DNA from: Eutreptiella sp. 'Long Island Sound 2002'
Lineage: Eukaryota; Euglenozoa; Euglenophyceae; Eutreptiales; Eutreptiaceae
DNA length: 64,000 bases
Reading direction: 5' to 3'
NCBI GenBank assembly: GCA_964036045.1
Contig: OZ038382.1
Location: 147,510,961 to 147,574,960 of the forward strand
Positions 43,336 to 54,548 of this stretch are shown one piece after another. The notes beneath the pieces were generated by a model. The model was not told the DNA's origin, ran no database searches, and saw only the letters and a program-made list of their open reading frames with translations. Both the position numbers and the translations under genes were made by a program. Each line of letters opens with the position of its first letter. Position 1 is the first letter of the stretch.

Positions 43336-44102
43336 CTGAGGCAAGAAGTGCAAGTAGGAGAGGTGTGGATTCACGCACGTCCAAATGCATGTGCACAGAG
43401 AGCGAAGCAACCCACACCCACACCCACACCCCATCCCATGGAATCTCTGGCAGGGCTTTTGAATATAAGACGACACTGCGAAGCCCTTGTATCTCTGCCA
43501 CATCACAGCTTTAGGGTCACACGCTGTCTCTCATTATCTAATAGCAGCGGAGTCCGGGTTGGTGGCTGGGTAGCAGGATTGCTGTTCTGACCATATCCCT
43601 CGGAGTTCTGGTCACATGAAAGCAAAATTAAGAACATCTGAACCCAAAAGCCGTGCAGCGGACAGAGATTGGGCTTCGATAACAATGTATGGGAGGTTGA
43701 GGGCGGCAGTGCGACCATTGGTCGCTGCCTTTTCGCCTCCAACAGCCCTTGGGTCATCGTCCTTCGAAGCTGACAGCGGCTGGGATGAGGCTGCCTGTTG
43801 CCTTTCCGCGCAGTTCAGTTGGTCCGCAGCTGATAATTAGTCTGTCACATTTAGTCTCATCACGTGTGCTGAGTAATGCATCAGATGTGCAGTATCATGC
43901 TGAGTCGAACATCAGGCGCCCTGTGCGATACGGAGCCTCATCACGTATACTGGGTCATACAGAGTGGTACATCTTGTAATATTTGGTCTGTAACCCAGGC
44001 AGCACATCTGATGTCTGCGGGGATGCCAACACGCAGCGGCACGTATGTCGTCCAATCCCCCAGTCGATCGATGACAGCACACAGCAAGTCGCAGTAGCAC
44101 AC

Positions 44103-44430
44103 CAACAATATCTGCAAAGGAAACGACAGCGAAGGGATGGACTTGTCCCGAAAACGAAGCAATATACTCCTCCACGACTTCTTCTGCTCGAGAACGAGCC
44201 CCGGGCTGGGTTCTCAGTGTCGCCTGCGTGTCGATGCGCCGGGCCCGACCTTCCTCCTGTCCTGCATCCACAAGACCTGGGATCTCCTTTGCAAAATCCC
44301 CTCTACGAGCAATGACAGCGTGGGTGAGTGTACGCTGCAGCCGCTGCCGGGGCGACGCCTGGATATCTTCGCTAGCGTTGTGGCGGGCCTCACTCCAAGC
44401 GACGCTTTTGACCCCTTTGTCCGCGTTGTT
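44103..44430 (-). CDS. adenylyl cyclase exon 1 (of those seen)
   Basis: The acceptor is CTGTGCTATTCAG|AAC (exon from 44430) and the donor GTTG|GTGTGC (exon ends 44103), in phase 0 and out phase 1. The end encodes HPFAVVSFADIVG, the start of a class III cyclase catalytic domain. The Asp of FADIVG is the first metal ligand. The 90 residues before it are charged and helical (RAEEVVEEYIASF), a likely linker. The 767-bp intron to the next exon holds no cyclase sequence. None of the Gln codons in the three exons is TAG. Upstream exons were not found. Confidence 0.85.
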
Positions 44431-44940
44431 CTGAATAGCACAGTGTCGTATGAGACAAAGAACAGCACACCACACCACACCACACCACACCGTCAGCGGG
44501 GTAACAGTGTACATTATGTAATAAACGCAAACACACTGCATACTGCCTTAACTAATGCTGAAAGCGTTTAACGGCCTCCCCCAGGTCCAGTAAATGTGCG
44601 CCCCCCAGAGCCGGACTCAACCGGCCGTGTTGAGGCGAACCCAATTATCTAGGTATGACAGGCCAGACGTAAGTGCTGGCAGTCATGCCTCTTCGCATCC
44701 CCGCGGGCTTAAACTGCCCAAGGGGGCCCTAAGGCCTGTACTGTTCGGGAGTTAAGCCCCGGCAGAACTTAGGGTTTTGGTTAAGTGGATTCACGGTGAG
44801 TCCCCGCTATTGCTACCCCGGGGTTATGGTCTCCGGTACTGCCTCTTTACCTTGCATGCCTGCTGCTTGGGGTAGACGGGTAGAAGAGGCCGGGCAAGAC
44901 GTGTCTTAGCAACGGCCACCAGCTGGGCAGGGCCCCTGGC
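44431..44940. other. no gene seen between cyclase exon and satellite
   Basis: The stretch has a CACCACACCACACC tract at 44465 and then a moderately GC-rich block. I compared the block mentally with rRNA and snRNA signatures and did not match it. An upstream cyclase exon would be expected to the right of this point but is not visible. Confidence 0.45.
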
Positions 44941-44949
44941 CCCCCCCGG

Positions 44950-47900
44950 CCGGTTGGCACAGGCTGCTGCAGACTACGCCCCCTGCAGGCAATCAACAGG
45001 CAGCGACCACCGCCTGGGCTGGGCTTCCCACCCCCCCAGCCGGTGGGCCCGCGCCTCATTGGGGGTTACCACCCCCTACCAGCGCCTTTCCGGCAGCGAC
45101 CACAGCCTGCGCGGGGCTCTCTGCCCCCCAACCGTGGGCCCGTGCCGACAGGGGCTGCTTCGGACAGCGACCACCGCCTGGGCAAGACCCTCCCGTCCCA
45201 CCAGCCGGTGGGCCCACGCCACATTGGGGGTTACCACCCCCTACCAGCGCCTCTCCGGCAGCGACCACAGCTTGAGCGGGACTCTCTGCCCCCCAACCGT
45301 GGGCCCGCGCCGACAGGGGCTGCTTCGGACAGCGACCCCCGACTGGCAGGACCCTCCCGTTCCCCCAACTGGTGGGCCCGCACCGATGGGTATTGTGTCC
45401 CATGCAAGCGCTTTACCGGCAGCAAGCACAGCCTGGGCCGGACTCCCCGTCCCCCCGGCCGGTGGGGCAGCAACAGAAAGGAGCTACCATCCCCCACGGA
45501 CACTCATTAGGTAGGGACCACCGCCCGGGTGGGGCACCTTGCCCCCCCCGGCCGGTGGGACCGTGCCGATGAGGGTTACCGCCCCCGGCAGGAGCTGTCC
45601 AGGCAGCGACAACCGCCTATGCGGGACGCCCCATACCCCCAACCGGTGGGACCGCGCCAATGAGGGATGCCGTCCCCCGCAGGCGCCCTTCAGGCGGCGA
45701 CCACCGCCCGGGCGGGACGCCCCGTCCCCTCAGCCGGTGGGACCGCGCCTATGGGGGATGCCGTCCCCCGCAGGCGCTCTCCAGGCAACGACCACCGCTT
45801 GAGCGGGACGCCCCGTCCCCCAGCCGGTGGGGCCGCCCCTATGGGGGATGCCATCCCCCACACACGCTCTCCAAGCAGCGACCACAGCTTCGGTGGGAGG
45901 CCTGTCCCCCCCGCCGGTGGGACCGCGCCAATGGGGGATGCCGAGCCCCACGGAGGCTCTCCAGGCAACGACCACCACTTGGATGGGACACCCCGTCCCC
46001 CTAGCCGGTGGGGCCGCACCAATGGGGGATGCCGTCCCCCGCAAGCGCTCTCTAGGCAGCGACCGCCGCCTCGGTGGGACACCCTGTCCCCCCAGCCGGT
46101 GGGGCCGCACAAATGGGGGATATTGTCTCATACAGGCGCTCTCCAGGCAGCGACCACCGCATGCGTGGGACACCCCGCCCCCAGCCGGTGGGTCCGCGCC
46201 TATTGGGGGTACCGTCCCCGGAAGACACTCTCCACGCAGCAACCACCGCCTGGGCGGGACGCCCCGTCCCCCCAACCGGTGGGGCCGCGCCTATGGGGGA
46301 TGCCATCCCCCACACACGCTCTGTAGGCGGCGACCACCGCTTGGGCGGGACACCCCGTCCCCCAAGCCCGTGGGGCAGTACCACTCGGGGAAGCCGTCCC
46401 GTACAGGCGCTCTCCATGCAGCAACCACCGCTTGGGTGGGATACCCCACCCCCCAGCCGGTCGGGCCGCGCCTATGGGGGTAACCGCCCCCCCGTAGGCG
46501 CTCTCTAGGCAGCAACCACCGCCTGAGTGGGACACCCCGTCCCCCCAGCAGGTGGGACAGTGCCAATGGGGGAAGCCGCCCCTCGCAGGCGTGGGTGGGA
46601 CGCCCCATCCCCCTAGCCAATGAGACCACGCCTACGGGGGTAGTAGTCCCCGACACACGCTCTCCAAGCAACGACCACCACCTGGATGGGACACATCATC
46701 CCTCCAGCCAATGAGACTGCGCCAATGGGGGATGCCGTCCCTGGCAAACACTCTCTAGGCAGTGACCACCGCTTGGGTGGGACACCTTGTTCCCCCAGCC
46801 GGTGGGACTGCGCCAATGGGTAATACCGTCGCCCGCATGCGCTCTCCGGGCAGCGACCACCGCCTGGGTGGGACACCGGATCCCCCCGGCCGGAGGGGCC
46901 GCGCCAATGGGGGATGCGGACCCCCGCAGACGCTCTCCAGGCAGCGACCACAACCTGGGTGGGACAACCCGTCCCCCCAGCTGGTGGGACCGCGCCAATG
47001 CGGGATACCGTCCCCCGCAGGCGCTCTCTAGGCAGCGACCACCACCTGGGTGGGACACACCATCCCTCCAGCCAATGAGACCGCGCCAATGGGGGATGCC
47101 GTCCCTGGCAAACGCTCTCCACGCAGCGACCACCGCCTGGGTGGGACACCTTGTTCACCCAGCCGGTGGGACCGCGCCAATGGGGGATGCACACCCCCGC
47201 AGACGCTTTCCAAGCAGCTACCACCGCCTGGGTGGGACACCTCGTGCCCCAGCCAGTGGGACCGCGGCAAAGGGGGGAGCCACCCCTCGCGGGTGCTCCC
47301 AAGACAGCAACCACCGCCTGGGCAGGGCGCCCCATCCTCCCAGCTAGTGGGACCGCGCCAATGGGATGCGGACCCCCGCAGACGCTCTCCGGGCAGCGAC
47401 CACCGCTTGCACGGAACGCCCCATCCCCCCAGCCGTTGGGACCGCGCCAATGGGGGATGCCGTCCTCCGCAGGCGCTCTCCGGGCAGCGACCAACGCCTT
47501 GGCGGGACACCCCGTTGCCCCAGCCGGTGGGACCGTGCCAATGGGGGATGCCCTCCCCCACTGGCGCTCTCCAGGCAGCGACCACCGCCAGGATGGGACA
47601 CCCCGTCCCCCCACCCAGTGGGACCACACCAATGGGGGGAGCCGCCCCTCGCGGGCGCTCCCCAAACAGCGACCACTGCCTGGGCAGGGCGCCCCATCCC
47701 CCCAGCTGTAGGGACCGCGCAAATGGGGGATACCGTCCCCCGCAGGCGGTCTCCAGGCAGTGAGCACCACCAGGGAGGGACACCCCATCCCACCGGCGCC
47801 ATTGGCCAATGCCGTCCCTTGCAAGCGCTCTCCAAGCAGCAACAACCGCTTGGGTGGGACACCCCGTTCCCGAAGCCGGTGGGACCGCGCCCGTTGGAGG

Positions 47901-49238
47901 TGCCGTCCCCTGCCGACGCTCCCCAAGCAGCAACCACCGCTTGAGCGTGACACCCCGTCCACCTAGCCAGTGGGACTGCGCCAATGGGAGATGCCGTACC
48001 CTGCAGGCGCTCTCCACACAGCGACCACCACCTAGGTGGGACACCCCGCCCCCCCGGCCGGTGGGGCTGCGCCCATGGAGCGTACGATCCCCCGCATGCG
48101 CTCTCAAGGCAGCAACCACCGCCTGAGGGCGACCTGGGCACCTATGGGGGATGCCACCCCCAAGACACGCTCTCAAGGCAGCGACCATAGCTTGGGTTGG
48201 ACGCCCCGTCCCCCCCGCTGGTGGGACCGCGCCAATGGGGGAAGCCGCCTCTCGCAGGCGCTTCCAGATAGCAACCACTGCCTGGGTAGGACGCCCCGTC
48301 CCCCAAGCCGGCGGGACCGCGCCCATGGGGGATACCATCCTCCGCAGGCGCTCTCCAGGCAGCGGCCACCGCATGGGTGGGACACGCCAGCCCCCAAGCC
48401 GCCTTGGGGCCGCGCCAATGGAGGATGCCGACCCCCGCAAGAGCTCTCTAGGAAGAAACCACCGCCTAGGTGGGACACCCTGTCCCCCAACCCAGTGGGA
48501 CCGCGCCGATGGGGGGGGGCTGCCCCTCGTGGGCGATCCTCAAGCACCGACCACTGCCTGGGCAGGGTACCCCGTCCCCCCAATTGGTGGGACCGCACCG
48601 AGGGGGATACCGTCCCCCGCAGGCGCTCTCCAGGCAGTGACCGCCGCGTGGGTGGGACACCCTGTCCCCCCAGCCGGTGGGACCACACCCATGGGGGGGG
48701 GGCGTCCACTGCCGACGCTCTCCGGGCAGCAAGCACCGCCCGGGCGGGAAGCCCCGTCGCAGTAGCTGGTGGGGCCCCGCTGGGCAGCAACCACCGCCTG
48801 AGCGGGGCACCCCGTCCACCTAGCCGGTGGGACCGCGCCAATGGGAGATACCGTACACTGCAGGCGCTCTCCACGCAGCGTCCACCACCTAGGTGGGACA
48901 CCTTCCCCCCAAGCCGGTGGGGCCGCGCCCATGGAGCGTACGGTCCCCCACATGAGCTCTCAAGGCAGCAACCACCGCCTGAGCGGGACCTGGGCACCTA
49001 TGGGGGATGCCACCCCCAAGACACGCTCTCAAGGCAGCGACCATAGCTTGGGTTGGACGCCCCGTCCCCCCCGCTGGTGGGACCGCGCCCATGGGGGGGG
49101 CCACCTCTCGCAGGCGCTTCCAGATAGCGACCACTACCTGGGTAGGACGTCCCGTCCCCCAAGCCGGCGGGACCGCGCCCATGGGGGATACCATCCTCCG
49201 CAGGCGCTCTCCAGGCGGCGACCACCGCCGCCCTTGGT
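44950..49238. repeat. about 91-bp satellite array
   Basis: About 45 diverged copies of a 91-bp unit with core GGCAGCGACCACCGCC, GGTGGGACACCCCGTCCCCC and GGACCGCGCCAATGGGGGATG. Higher-order structure is visible: 48136-48330 recurs at 48993-49190 (about 855 bp apart), and near the left edge a 172-bp dimer repeats (45060 and 45232). Because 91 is not a multiple of 3 and stops are rare in the unit, long open frames exist on both strands. They are not genes. Confidence 0.9.
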
Positions 49239-49259
49239 ACACGTTAAAGACCCAATCTT

Positions 49260-49312
49260 GTTGTACAAGCAAAACAAAACTCATTCAAAGGCCATATGAC
49301 TTCCTGGTGCGC
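49260..49312 (-). repeat. split direct repeat B2 (outer end)
   Basis: 53 bp, GTTGTACAAGCAAAACAAAA... to CTTCCTGGTGCGC, identical to 49521-49573. The outer GTT at 49260-49262 is the presumed recombination core. Confidence 0.9.
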
Positions 49313-49423
49313 AGCACCTCGACATCATGAGAGGTGATCACCTCCATAGAGACTCGTACAGTGACAATATGGGCGGGCGGGTGGGACCCCATCACCGTCT
49401 CCCCTCCCTTGGGTGGGTGGGAG

Positions 49424-49523
49424 GGCCCTGTTATAGTTTATAAAAATTCTGAATGGAACAGGACATCATAATGAACAAAACAAAGAATGGTGTACAACTA
49501 CTGTTACTGGGGAAACAGCAGTT
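49424..49523 (-). repeat. split direct repeat A2
   Basis: 100 bp, GGCCCTGTTATAGTTT... to GGGGAAACAGCAGTT. It differs from 54549-54648 only at 49440 (A versus G at 54565). Confidence 0.9.
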
Positions 49524-49573
49524 GTACAAGCAAAACAAAACTCATTCAAAGGCCATATGACTTCCTGGTGCGC
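49521..49573 (-). repeat. split direct repeat B1
   Basis: Identical to 49260-49312. It overlaps A2 by GTT (49521-49523), reproducing the circle junction. Confidence 0.9.
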
Positions 49574-49935
49574 GGTCTTTGTGATTCAGCCAGCACCAAG
49601 CCATACTCCAGCGACCATAGACAGTGTTGTGTCTTCCCACGCGGTCACGACACCTCCAAGCACAGACACCGTGGGAAACGCCGCAGCGAACTCGCCACTG
49701 GCATTCCAGCCAACAGGCGTCCAGCAAAGAGCACGTGGCCGCGCGGTCGTGGAGAGGCCACTAGAGTTGATACTGCACCTAAAACAAAAATACAGGCACC
49801 GGTAACGGAAAGCAGCCGTGCTGGGCCAGGTCCCTCAGGGAAGGCAGAGTCTCTACGGGCAAGAGGACACCAGGGACCCGCCGAAAAGTGGCAAGAGGCC
49901 CCCAGCATCCCGCCCTGCGAAGCGTTCCGCCAACA

Positions 49936-50385
49936 CTAAGAGACAGCCCCCACAGGACATTCTGCAAGCTGGCGGTCCATAGCAGTGCGCCCCTTGGGCA
50001 AATTCGCAACCCACACAGGGCAAGGGAGGGCGGGGAAAGCTTGCAGGGACCGAAATCTGTCCCAAGATGCCGACCCCGCCGCAGCGAAGTCGCCGCCAAA
50101 ATCACCGTCAATACGGGAGAAACAGTCGGCCGGGTTCAAATCGTCTGGGACCCACTCGAGGAAAACTGTCGAATCAGATCTCTGGAGTAGGTAGAAAGCT
50201 CTGCGCAGGTTCCTGTTATGTCTCTTTAAACCGGACCGGGCGCGCATTCCCGCCATCTGGCCGATGGAGGAGGCATTGTCTCCGACCAACCTGAAGACGG
50301 GCCAGCCCACATTGACTATGAAACTAAGGCCCTGGACCAGGGAGTCCAACTATGCCTCCTGCTGCGTCAAAACCTCGTGCCCACA
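49936..50385 (-). pseudogene. RNase H domain of the YR retroelement, frameshifted, one TAG
   Basis: Pol ends at a TGA (50367) just after RGLVFVDAAFDLDRF, the start of an RNase H fold. The domain continues in another frame: EVLTQQEA-TAG-LDSLVQGL (TAG 50350-50352), then FRLVGDNASS and WVPDDLNPADCFSRI, typical of DIRS RNase H. So one frameshift near 50380 and one TAG separate RT from RNase H in this copy. The frame reaches a TAG at 49936. The 360 bp to B1 are probably 3' untranslated. Confidence 0.7.
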
Positions 50386-53300
50386 GCGAAGTCCCCGCCC
50401 CCCAGTGCTGGACCCCAGAGACCCACCTTGAAGCGGTCCAGATCGAAGGCAGCGTCGACGAAAACGAGGCCTCTGCCCGCAGAAGAGGAGGAATCGACTC
50501 GTCTCGGAGTCCAACCACGCCGTAACATGACAAGGCAGTGCAGGAGGCTATGAACCACTTTCAAGGGGGCTGAGGGCAAAAAGGAAGAGCCCCACATAAC
50601 GTGTGACCACCAACCAGCCAAAAAGGGGCAAGCGCCCACCTGGGGTCTTAGGGCCCATGAAAAACGGCCAATAACCCGTCGAGCGAGCTTCCGGGACAAA
50701 GGCAGCAGCGCAACGCGCAACCATAGACCCACCAGGACGATCCACTGGTTGGGGACCACAAAAACGCCCTGTCCCGCCCCTGACAGCACCAATTGCTTAC
50801 CCAACCAGACAATGGACGGCACAGGCTCAAGGATGCTCTTGGGGCTGATGATCGCCCCCTCACGTCCCAACAGGTCACAGAGTCGCGCCGCCGCTGAACG
50901 CACGTTGCCTGCCCCGAATCCCAAAACGAGAAAATCATCAAGATAGTGCAAAACCAAAACCGAAACCAAATCCAGCCCCTGAAGCAAGTAGCCTAGCACG
51001 GTCTGGCAAATCACTGGAGAGTATTGCCATCCAAAAGGCAGGCAATTGAAGGCGAACGTCTGTCCGTCAATACTGACCCTGAAGGTCTGCTTGAAGGCAT
51101 CGGGTAAACGCAACGACCAGAATGCATTCTTAAGATCAACATGGCATGCCAGCAGGGGGGCCCCCTCAGGCGCCTCCAAACGCAGGTCATCGAGCGCGCG
51201 CAAAAAAGGGTCGCGCAAATAGCGGCCCACTTCCTCAGAAAACGCAAGACACCCCTGGCCCGCCCGCAAGTAATGCAGCTCAATGAGGAAAGCCAAATCC
51301 TCTACGACCGGGAGGGTGAAGGACGGCGGGCGGTTGGCATGCTGCTTGTTGAACTGCACCAAATGCACAATCATGGACGCTTTCTCCGAATTTTTGGGTA
51401 CCGGGAACAGCCAGCCATTAGGGGGTAGGTTGGAAGGGCACCGAGCCAAAACGCCATCCCCCACCAAGGCTCTAGCCATCACCAAACCTTCACGAGAAAT
51501 GTTTCGGATGCCCGGTAACGCGCGCTTAGACACCGACAGGACATCATTTGGGGCCACTGCATGCCAAATGAAATCCGGGATGCGAATGCTACCCACCGCC
51601 CCAATCCCCCTTTCCAGCACGTCCAGGGACAATCCCATCAGGATCGGCTTCGGAGACGTCGATTCACGAAAAACCACCGGCCAAAGGTCTGGCTCCAGGC
51701 GGTCAAGCGCTGCAACAGCCGCCTCCAGAAAATCAAAAACCCCCAAATCCCTCGCCACCACATTACCCCTCATCAATAATAATCGGATCCGGGACCTGAC
51801 GAGACCCCTGTCCGCGAGAGGCACCCTTAAGCCTTCGGACACGCGATCCAGCCATTGCTGTCCCCGGCGGGAGTTCAACAGGAGCTCCGAGACCTCTTCC
51901 TCGAGACCGCATGCGAAGAAGTCCAGACCCGCCGCTTCCTCCTCGCACAACGGGGGTGGTGCGCTGGTGGTCCCGGGCCCGTCCCTTGAACTTCGCGCAA
52001 CGGACTGGCGTTGGGGGGAACTGTCGGCTCCGACCAATGAGCCGGACTCGGGGGCTGGCGCGGGGGTGGAAGAGTCGGGGGCTATGCCCTCTCCTGTCGG
52101 ATCTCCAGGAGGGGAGTCTCGGGCCGGTGGGGGTGGAACCTTTCGGCGCTCTGTGGTCGACGCGGACTGCGGGGCAGCCACCGACGGACCCGAGGGGGTC
52201 GACTGCCCGTTTCTCCGCGGAGGTTTTCGAGGTGGCGCGGGTCGTGAGGGTTGCTTGGCGGTTGGCGGCTGCATAGCGTCCCCGGAGTCGTCCCCTTCCA
52301 CCACGGCCTCGGAACCCCTGTCGCGCTTCGATCCGGTGGCCGGGAGCTTAGCGGGCCTCTCGTCCGGCAAGCAGAGCCCCATGAGCGATGACGGCCAGAA
52401 CTCCGCCGTGTCGGTGGTGATCCACTTGACCCCCTGACTCGTTGGCCAAGGTAGGCGCGAACTCGAGTGGAAGGTGAAGTCCTCCGGTGCCGCTGCATAG
52501 AAGGGCGCCATGCGCACACTGGCCCAGCGTCCCCACCAGCATAGGTAGCGCCAGGGGAGGCCACGGAAGCGGAGGAAGGCAGCCCCCGCGCGACGCCACG
52601 AGTGCCAGCGGTAAGCAGCGTAAGGGCTGCCTTGGAGCAGCCTGGCCATACCCTCTTCGAGGACGGCGGCTCTATCGACCATGACGTCCCGCCCAGGGAA
52701 CTGGCGCCGCAACCAGTGGGCCCACTCGCCCGCAAAACTGCCGAGGTCACGGGAAACCCAGCGCAAGTCCCTTTTGAGGCCCCAGAAAGCCAGCGCCTTC
52801 CCCCGCAGGCCGGAGCGCCGGACAGACGCGATTTCCCCCACGCGTGTGAGGCTGCTGAAGGAGAGGACGGCGGCGGCGAAGACAGCCCAGTCCTCCGGTG
52901 TCTGGCAGGCCTCGGCCATGACCTGCAGAACGTGGGGGCCTGTGTAAGGGCGGTCTCCCGGGGTAGCCACCGGCGCACGGGCGAGGCGCCAGAGGCGTTC
53001 CCATCGTAGTGGCGGTATCCACCCCATGACCCACACTGCGTGTAACGCTGACACGGCGCCCCGCAGCGTTGCGGGTCGATATCCCGATCGGAAGAGGAGG
53101 AGCAAAATACTCTCCGCCAGGCTCTGCGTGTCCCCCGCCGGTGCCGACCCATGGAAGAAGGCGATTCGTCGAAGGTGTGAACCGTAGGAATTTCGTGTCC
53201 CCTCCTTCCAAGTGCTGATGAGGCATGTCTGGACATCGTCCGCCGGATCCGCATACCCGAGCTCCCGCCACAAGGCCGCAATGGATCTCCAGTCGATGGT

Positions 53301-53387
53301 TTTTCCGACCCACTCTGATACCGGTGCCACTGCCACCGCCGAACTCGCCAGCTCCAAGACCGGTTCCAGCCCCCCCGGCGCGTCGCG
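50367..53387 (-). CDS. Pol: tyrosine recombinase followed by reverse transcriptase in one frame
   Basis: The frame is open from the codon after the Gag TGA (53388-53390) to a TGA at 50367. Counting from 53357: residues 20-290 are a tyrosine recombinase, with R172 (SLTRVGEI), H252-x-x-R255 (WHSWRR), W278 and Y287 (GRWASVRMAPFY), the full catalytic set. Residues 330-470 are a Pro/Ser-rich linker. The RT occupies the C-terminal 350 residues: GWLFPVPKNSEKASMIVHLV, CHVDLKNAFWSLRLP, LPFGWQYSPVICQ and HYLDDFLVLG. The first ATG is at residue 111, inside the recombinase, so translation probably depends on reading through the Gag stop or a non-ATG start. No internal stop occurs in about 1000 codons. 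The canonical order in DIRS and Ngaro is RT-RNase H-YR, so this order is unusual. Confidence 0.85.
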   Translation of the reverse strand, partial: RDAPGGLEPVLELASSAVAVAPVSEWVGKTIDWRSIAALWRELGYADPADDVQTCLISTWKEGTRNSYGSHLRRIAFFHGSAPAGDTQSLAESILLLLFRSGYRPATLRGAVSALHAVWVMGWIPPLRWERLWRLARAPVATPGDRPYTGPHVLQVMAEACQTPEDWAVFAAAVLSFSSLTRVGEIASVRRSGLRGKALAFWGLKRDLRWVSRDLGSFAGEWAHWLRRQFPGRDVMVDRAAVLEEGMARLLQGSPYAAYRWHSWRRAGAAFLRFRGLPWRYLCWWGRWASVRMAPFYAAAPEDFTFHSSSRLPWPTSQGVKWITTDTAEFWPSSLMGLCLPDERPAKLPATGSKRDRGSEAVVEGDDSGDAMQPPTAKQPSRPAPPRKPPRRNGQSTPSGPSVAAPQSASTTERRKVPPPPARDSPPGDPTGEGIAPDSSTPAPAPESGSLVGADSSPQRQSVARSSRDGPGTTSAPPPLCEEEAAGLDFFACGLEEEVSELLLNSRRGQQWLDRVSEGLRVPLADRGLVRSRIRLLLMRGNVVARDLGVFDFLEAAVAALDRLEPDLWPVVFRESTSPKPILMGLSLDVLERGIGAVGSIRIPDFIWHAVAPNDVLSVSKRALPGIRNISREGLVMARALVGDGVLARCPSNLPPNGWLFPVPKNSEKASMIVHLVQFNKQHANRPPSFTLPVVEDLAFLIELHYLRAGQGCLAFSEEVGRYLRDPFLRALDDLRLEAPEGAPLLACHVDLKNAFWSLRLPDAFKQTFRVSIDGQTFAFNCLPFGWQYSPVICQTVLGYLLQGLDLVSVLVLHYLDDFLVLGFGAGNVRSAAARLCDLLGREGAIISPKSILEPVPSIVWLGKQLVLSGAGQGVFVVPNQWIVLVGLWLRVALLPLSRKLARRVIGRFSWALRPQVGACPFLAGWWSHVMWGSSFLPSAPLKVVHSLLHCLVMLRRGWTPRRVDSSSSAGRGLVFVDAAFDLDRFKVGLWGPALGGGDFAVGTRF

Positions 53388-54425
53388 TCACTCAAGAAAG
53401 GGACACCTCCAGACCCAGTGACGGGTCACCTCACCACGAGCCTTGCAAGTCTTGCATAGGCCGACGGGATCCTCAGTCGTGCGTACCCACTCATTCTTGT
53501 GAATCTCGAAGAACTCCTCACCGTCGATGACCTTGAAACCCCGTCGCATAGCCTTCTTTAGGCGTTTGCCCGCCTCCGACAGGCCCTCCTCCAGCCGAAC
53601 ATCCGATTCCTTCTGAGATCCAGAGGTAGATGAAGAACCAGACGTCCCCTCGTACCGCTCTTTGTAAGAGGCCGTCGCAGAGAAAACGAGCGTCCACAGC
53701 GCCTGCACCAGGGTGTGAAATCTCTGAGAGGCCTGCGCGGAGTCGGATGTGTCCATACTGTCGGACCCATCTGGGTGTTTACGGTCGGTCCACGGCGTGT
53801 CGTCCCTCTTGTCCTCGTCAGTGAGGCCCAGCATGATCTCCTTAGCCGCGGCATCGGACATTTTGGGAATCATAGTGAATGCGGAGGCAGGGACATTCTC
53901 GAATTTGAGCAGCCGTACCAGGAGGAAGAGAGCACGATTAATCCACTGGGGGTGGTTGGTGGCTGTGTCCGCATCGTGGATGGCCTTTAGTGATAATGCA
54001 GGTACCTGCAACTGGTCCTTCGGTGGCGCCTCAGTGATGCTTTGGACCTTGGCGGTAAGGGACTTGATGAGCTGTCCCTGGTCCTCCAGCAATTTAAGGA
54101 TCGCAGGGTCCACCTGTCCAGGCGCCGGCACTGTCGGTGCTGCGGAGGAAGACTTCTTGAACGCCCCAGTGGCGAAGTCCAGCGTGACGTCTTCCAGAAG
54201 CATGTAACCCACCAAGCGGTCGGTGAACTCGTCCCGAGAGCCCGTGAACGAGACGGTGGGCGCGAAATTCTTGGCCCAGGCCTCCCCCTCGTCAGGCATA
54301 CCCTGAAGTTCTCGCATCAGGACCAGCTTTCGACGCATCCAAGACTTGGTATCCGCCCCAAGCCGAAAATCTCCATGGGCGTCTCCTTGGATGTAATCCG
54401 CGAACGACAGTGCATCATCCTCCAT
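53388..54425 (-). CDS. gag: Gag-like protein with C-terminal CCHC-type finger
   Basis: 345 codons from an ATG at 54425 (MEDDALSFADYIQGDAHG) to a TGA at 53388. The protein is acidic and then helical (LLEDQGQLIKSLTAKVQSI). It ends with CKTCKARGEVTRHWVWRC, a C-x2-C-x8-H-x4-C arrangement that suggests a nucleic-acid-binding finger. It lies directly before Pol in the same frame, separated by the single TGA. It is expected to form the capsid-like particle for reverse transcription. Confidence 0.7.
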   Translation of the reverse strand: MEDDALSFADYIQGDAHGDFRLGADTKSWMRRKLVLMRELQGMPDEGEAWAKNFAPTVSFTGSRDEFTDRLVGYMLLEDVTLDFATGAFKKSSSAAPTVPAPGQVDPAILKLLEDQGQLIKSLTAKVQSITEAPPKDQLQVPALSLKAIHDADTATNHPQWINRALFLLVRLLKFENVPASAFTMIPKMSDAAAKEIMLGLTDEDKRDDTPWTDRKHPDGSDSMDTSDSAQASQRFHTLVQALWTLVFSATASYKERYEGTSGSSSTSGSQKESDVRLEEGLSEAGKRLKKAMRRGFKVIDGEEFFEIHKNEWVRTTEDPVGLCKTCKARGEVTRHWVWRCPFLE

Positions 54426-54548
54426 TTCTATACTACTGCGCTGCCACCAAATTGAAGACCACGAAATCAGTATGAACAGCTCTCAAAGGAGTGGAATTAG
54501 ATCAGCTGTCCGGCCTGCGCAGCAAAAGGAACAGCACCTTCGTCTGAA

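Noticed and set aside
43503-43840. Minus-strand frame (ALNLPYIVIEAQSLSAARL) as an extra cyclase exon
   Set aside because: It lies between two exons that already join in phase within one conserved motif (FADIVG-FTTMAS), so it must be intronic.
44580-44930. rRNA or snRNA gene
   Set aside because: I could not match conserved rRNA/snRNA signatures or a plausible fold by eye; left unannotated.
44950-49238. Several reading frames of 200-470 codons on both strands
   Set aside because: They are translations of a 91-bp satellite whose period is not a multiple of three; no frame shows protein-level conservation.
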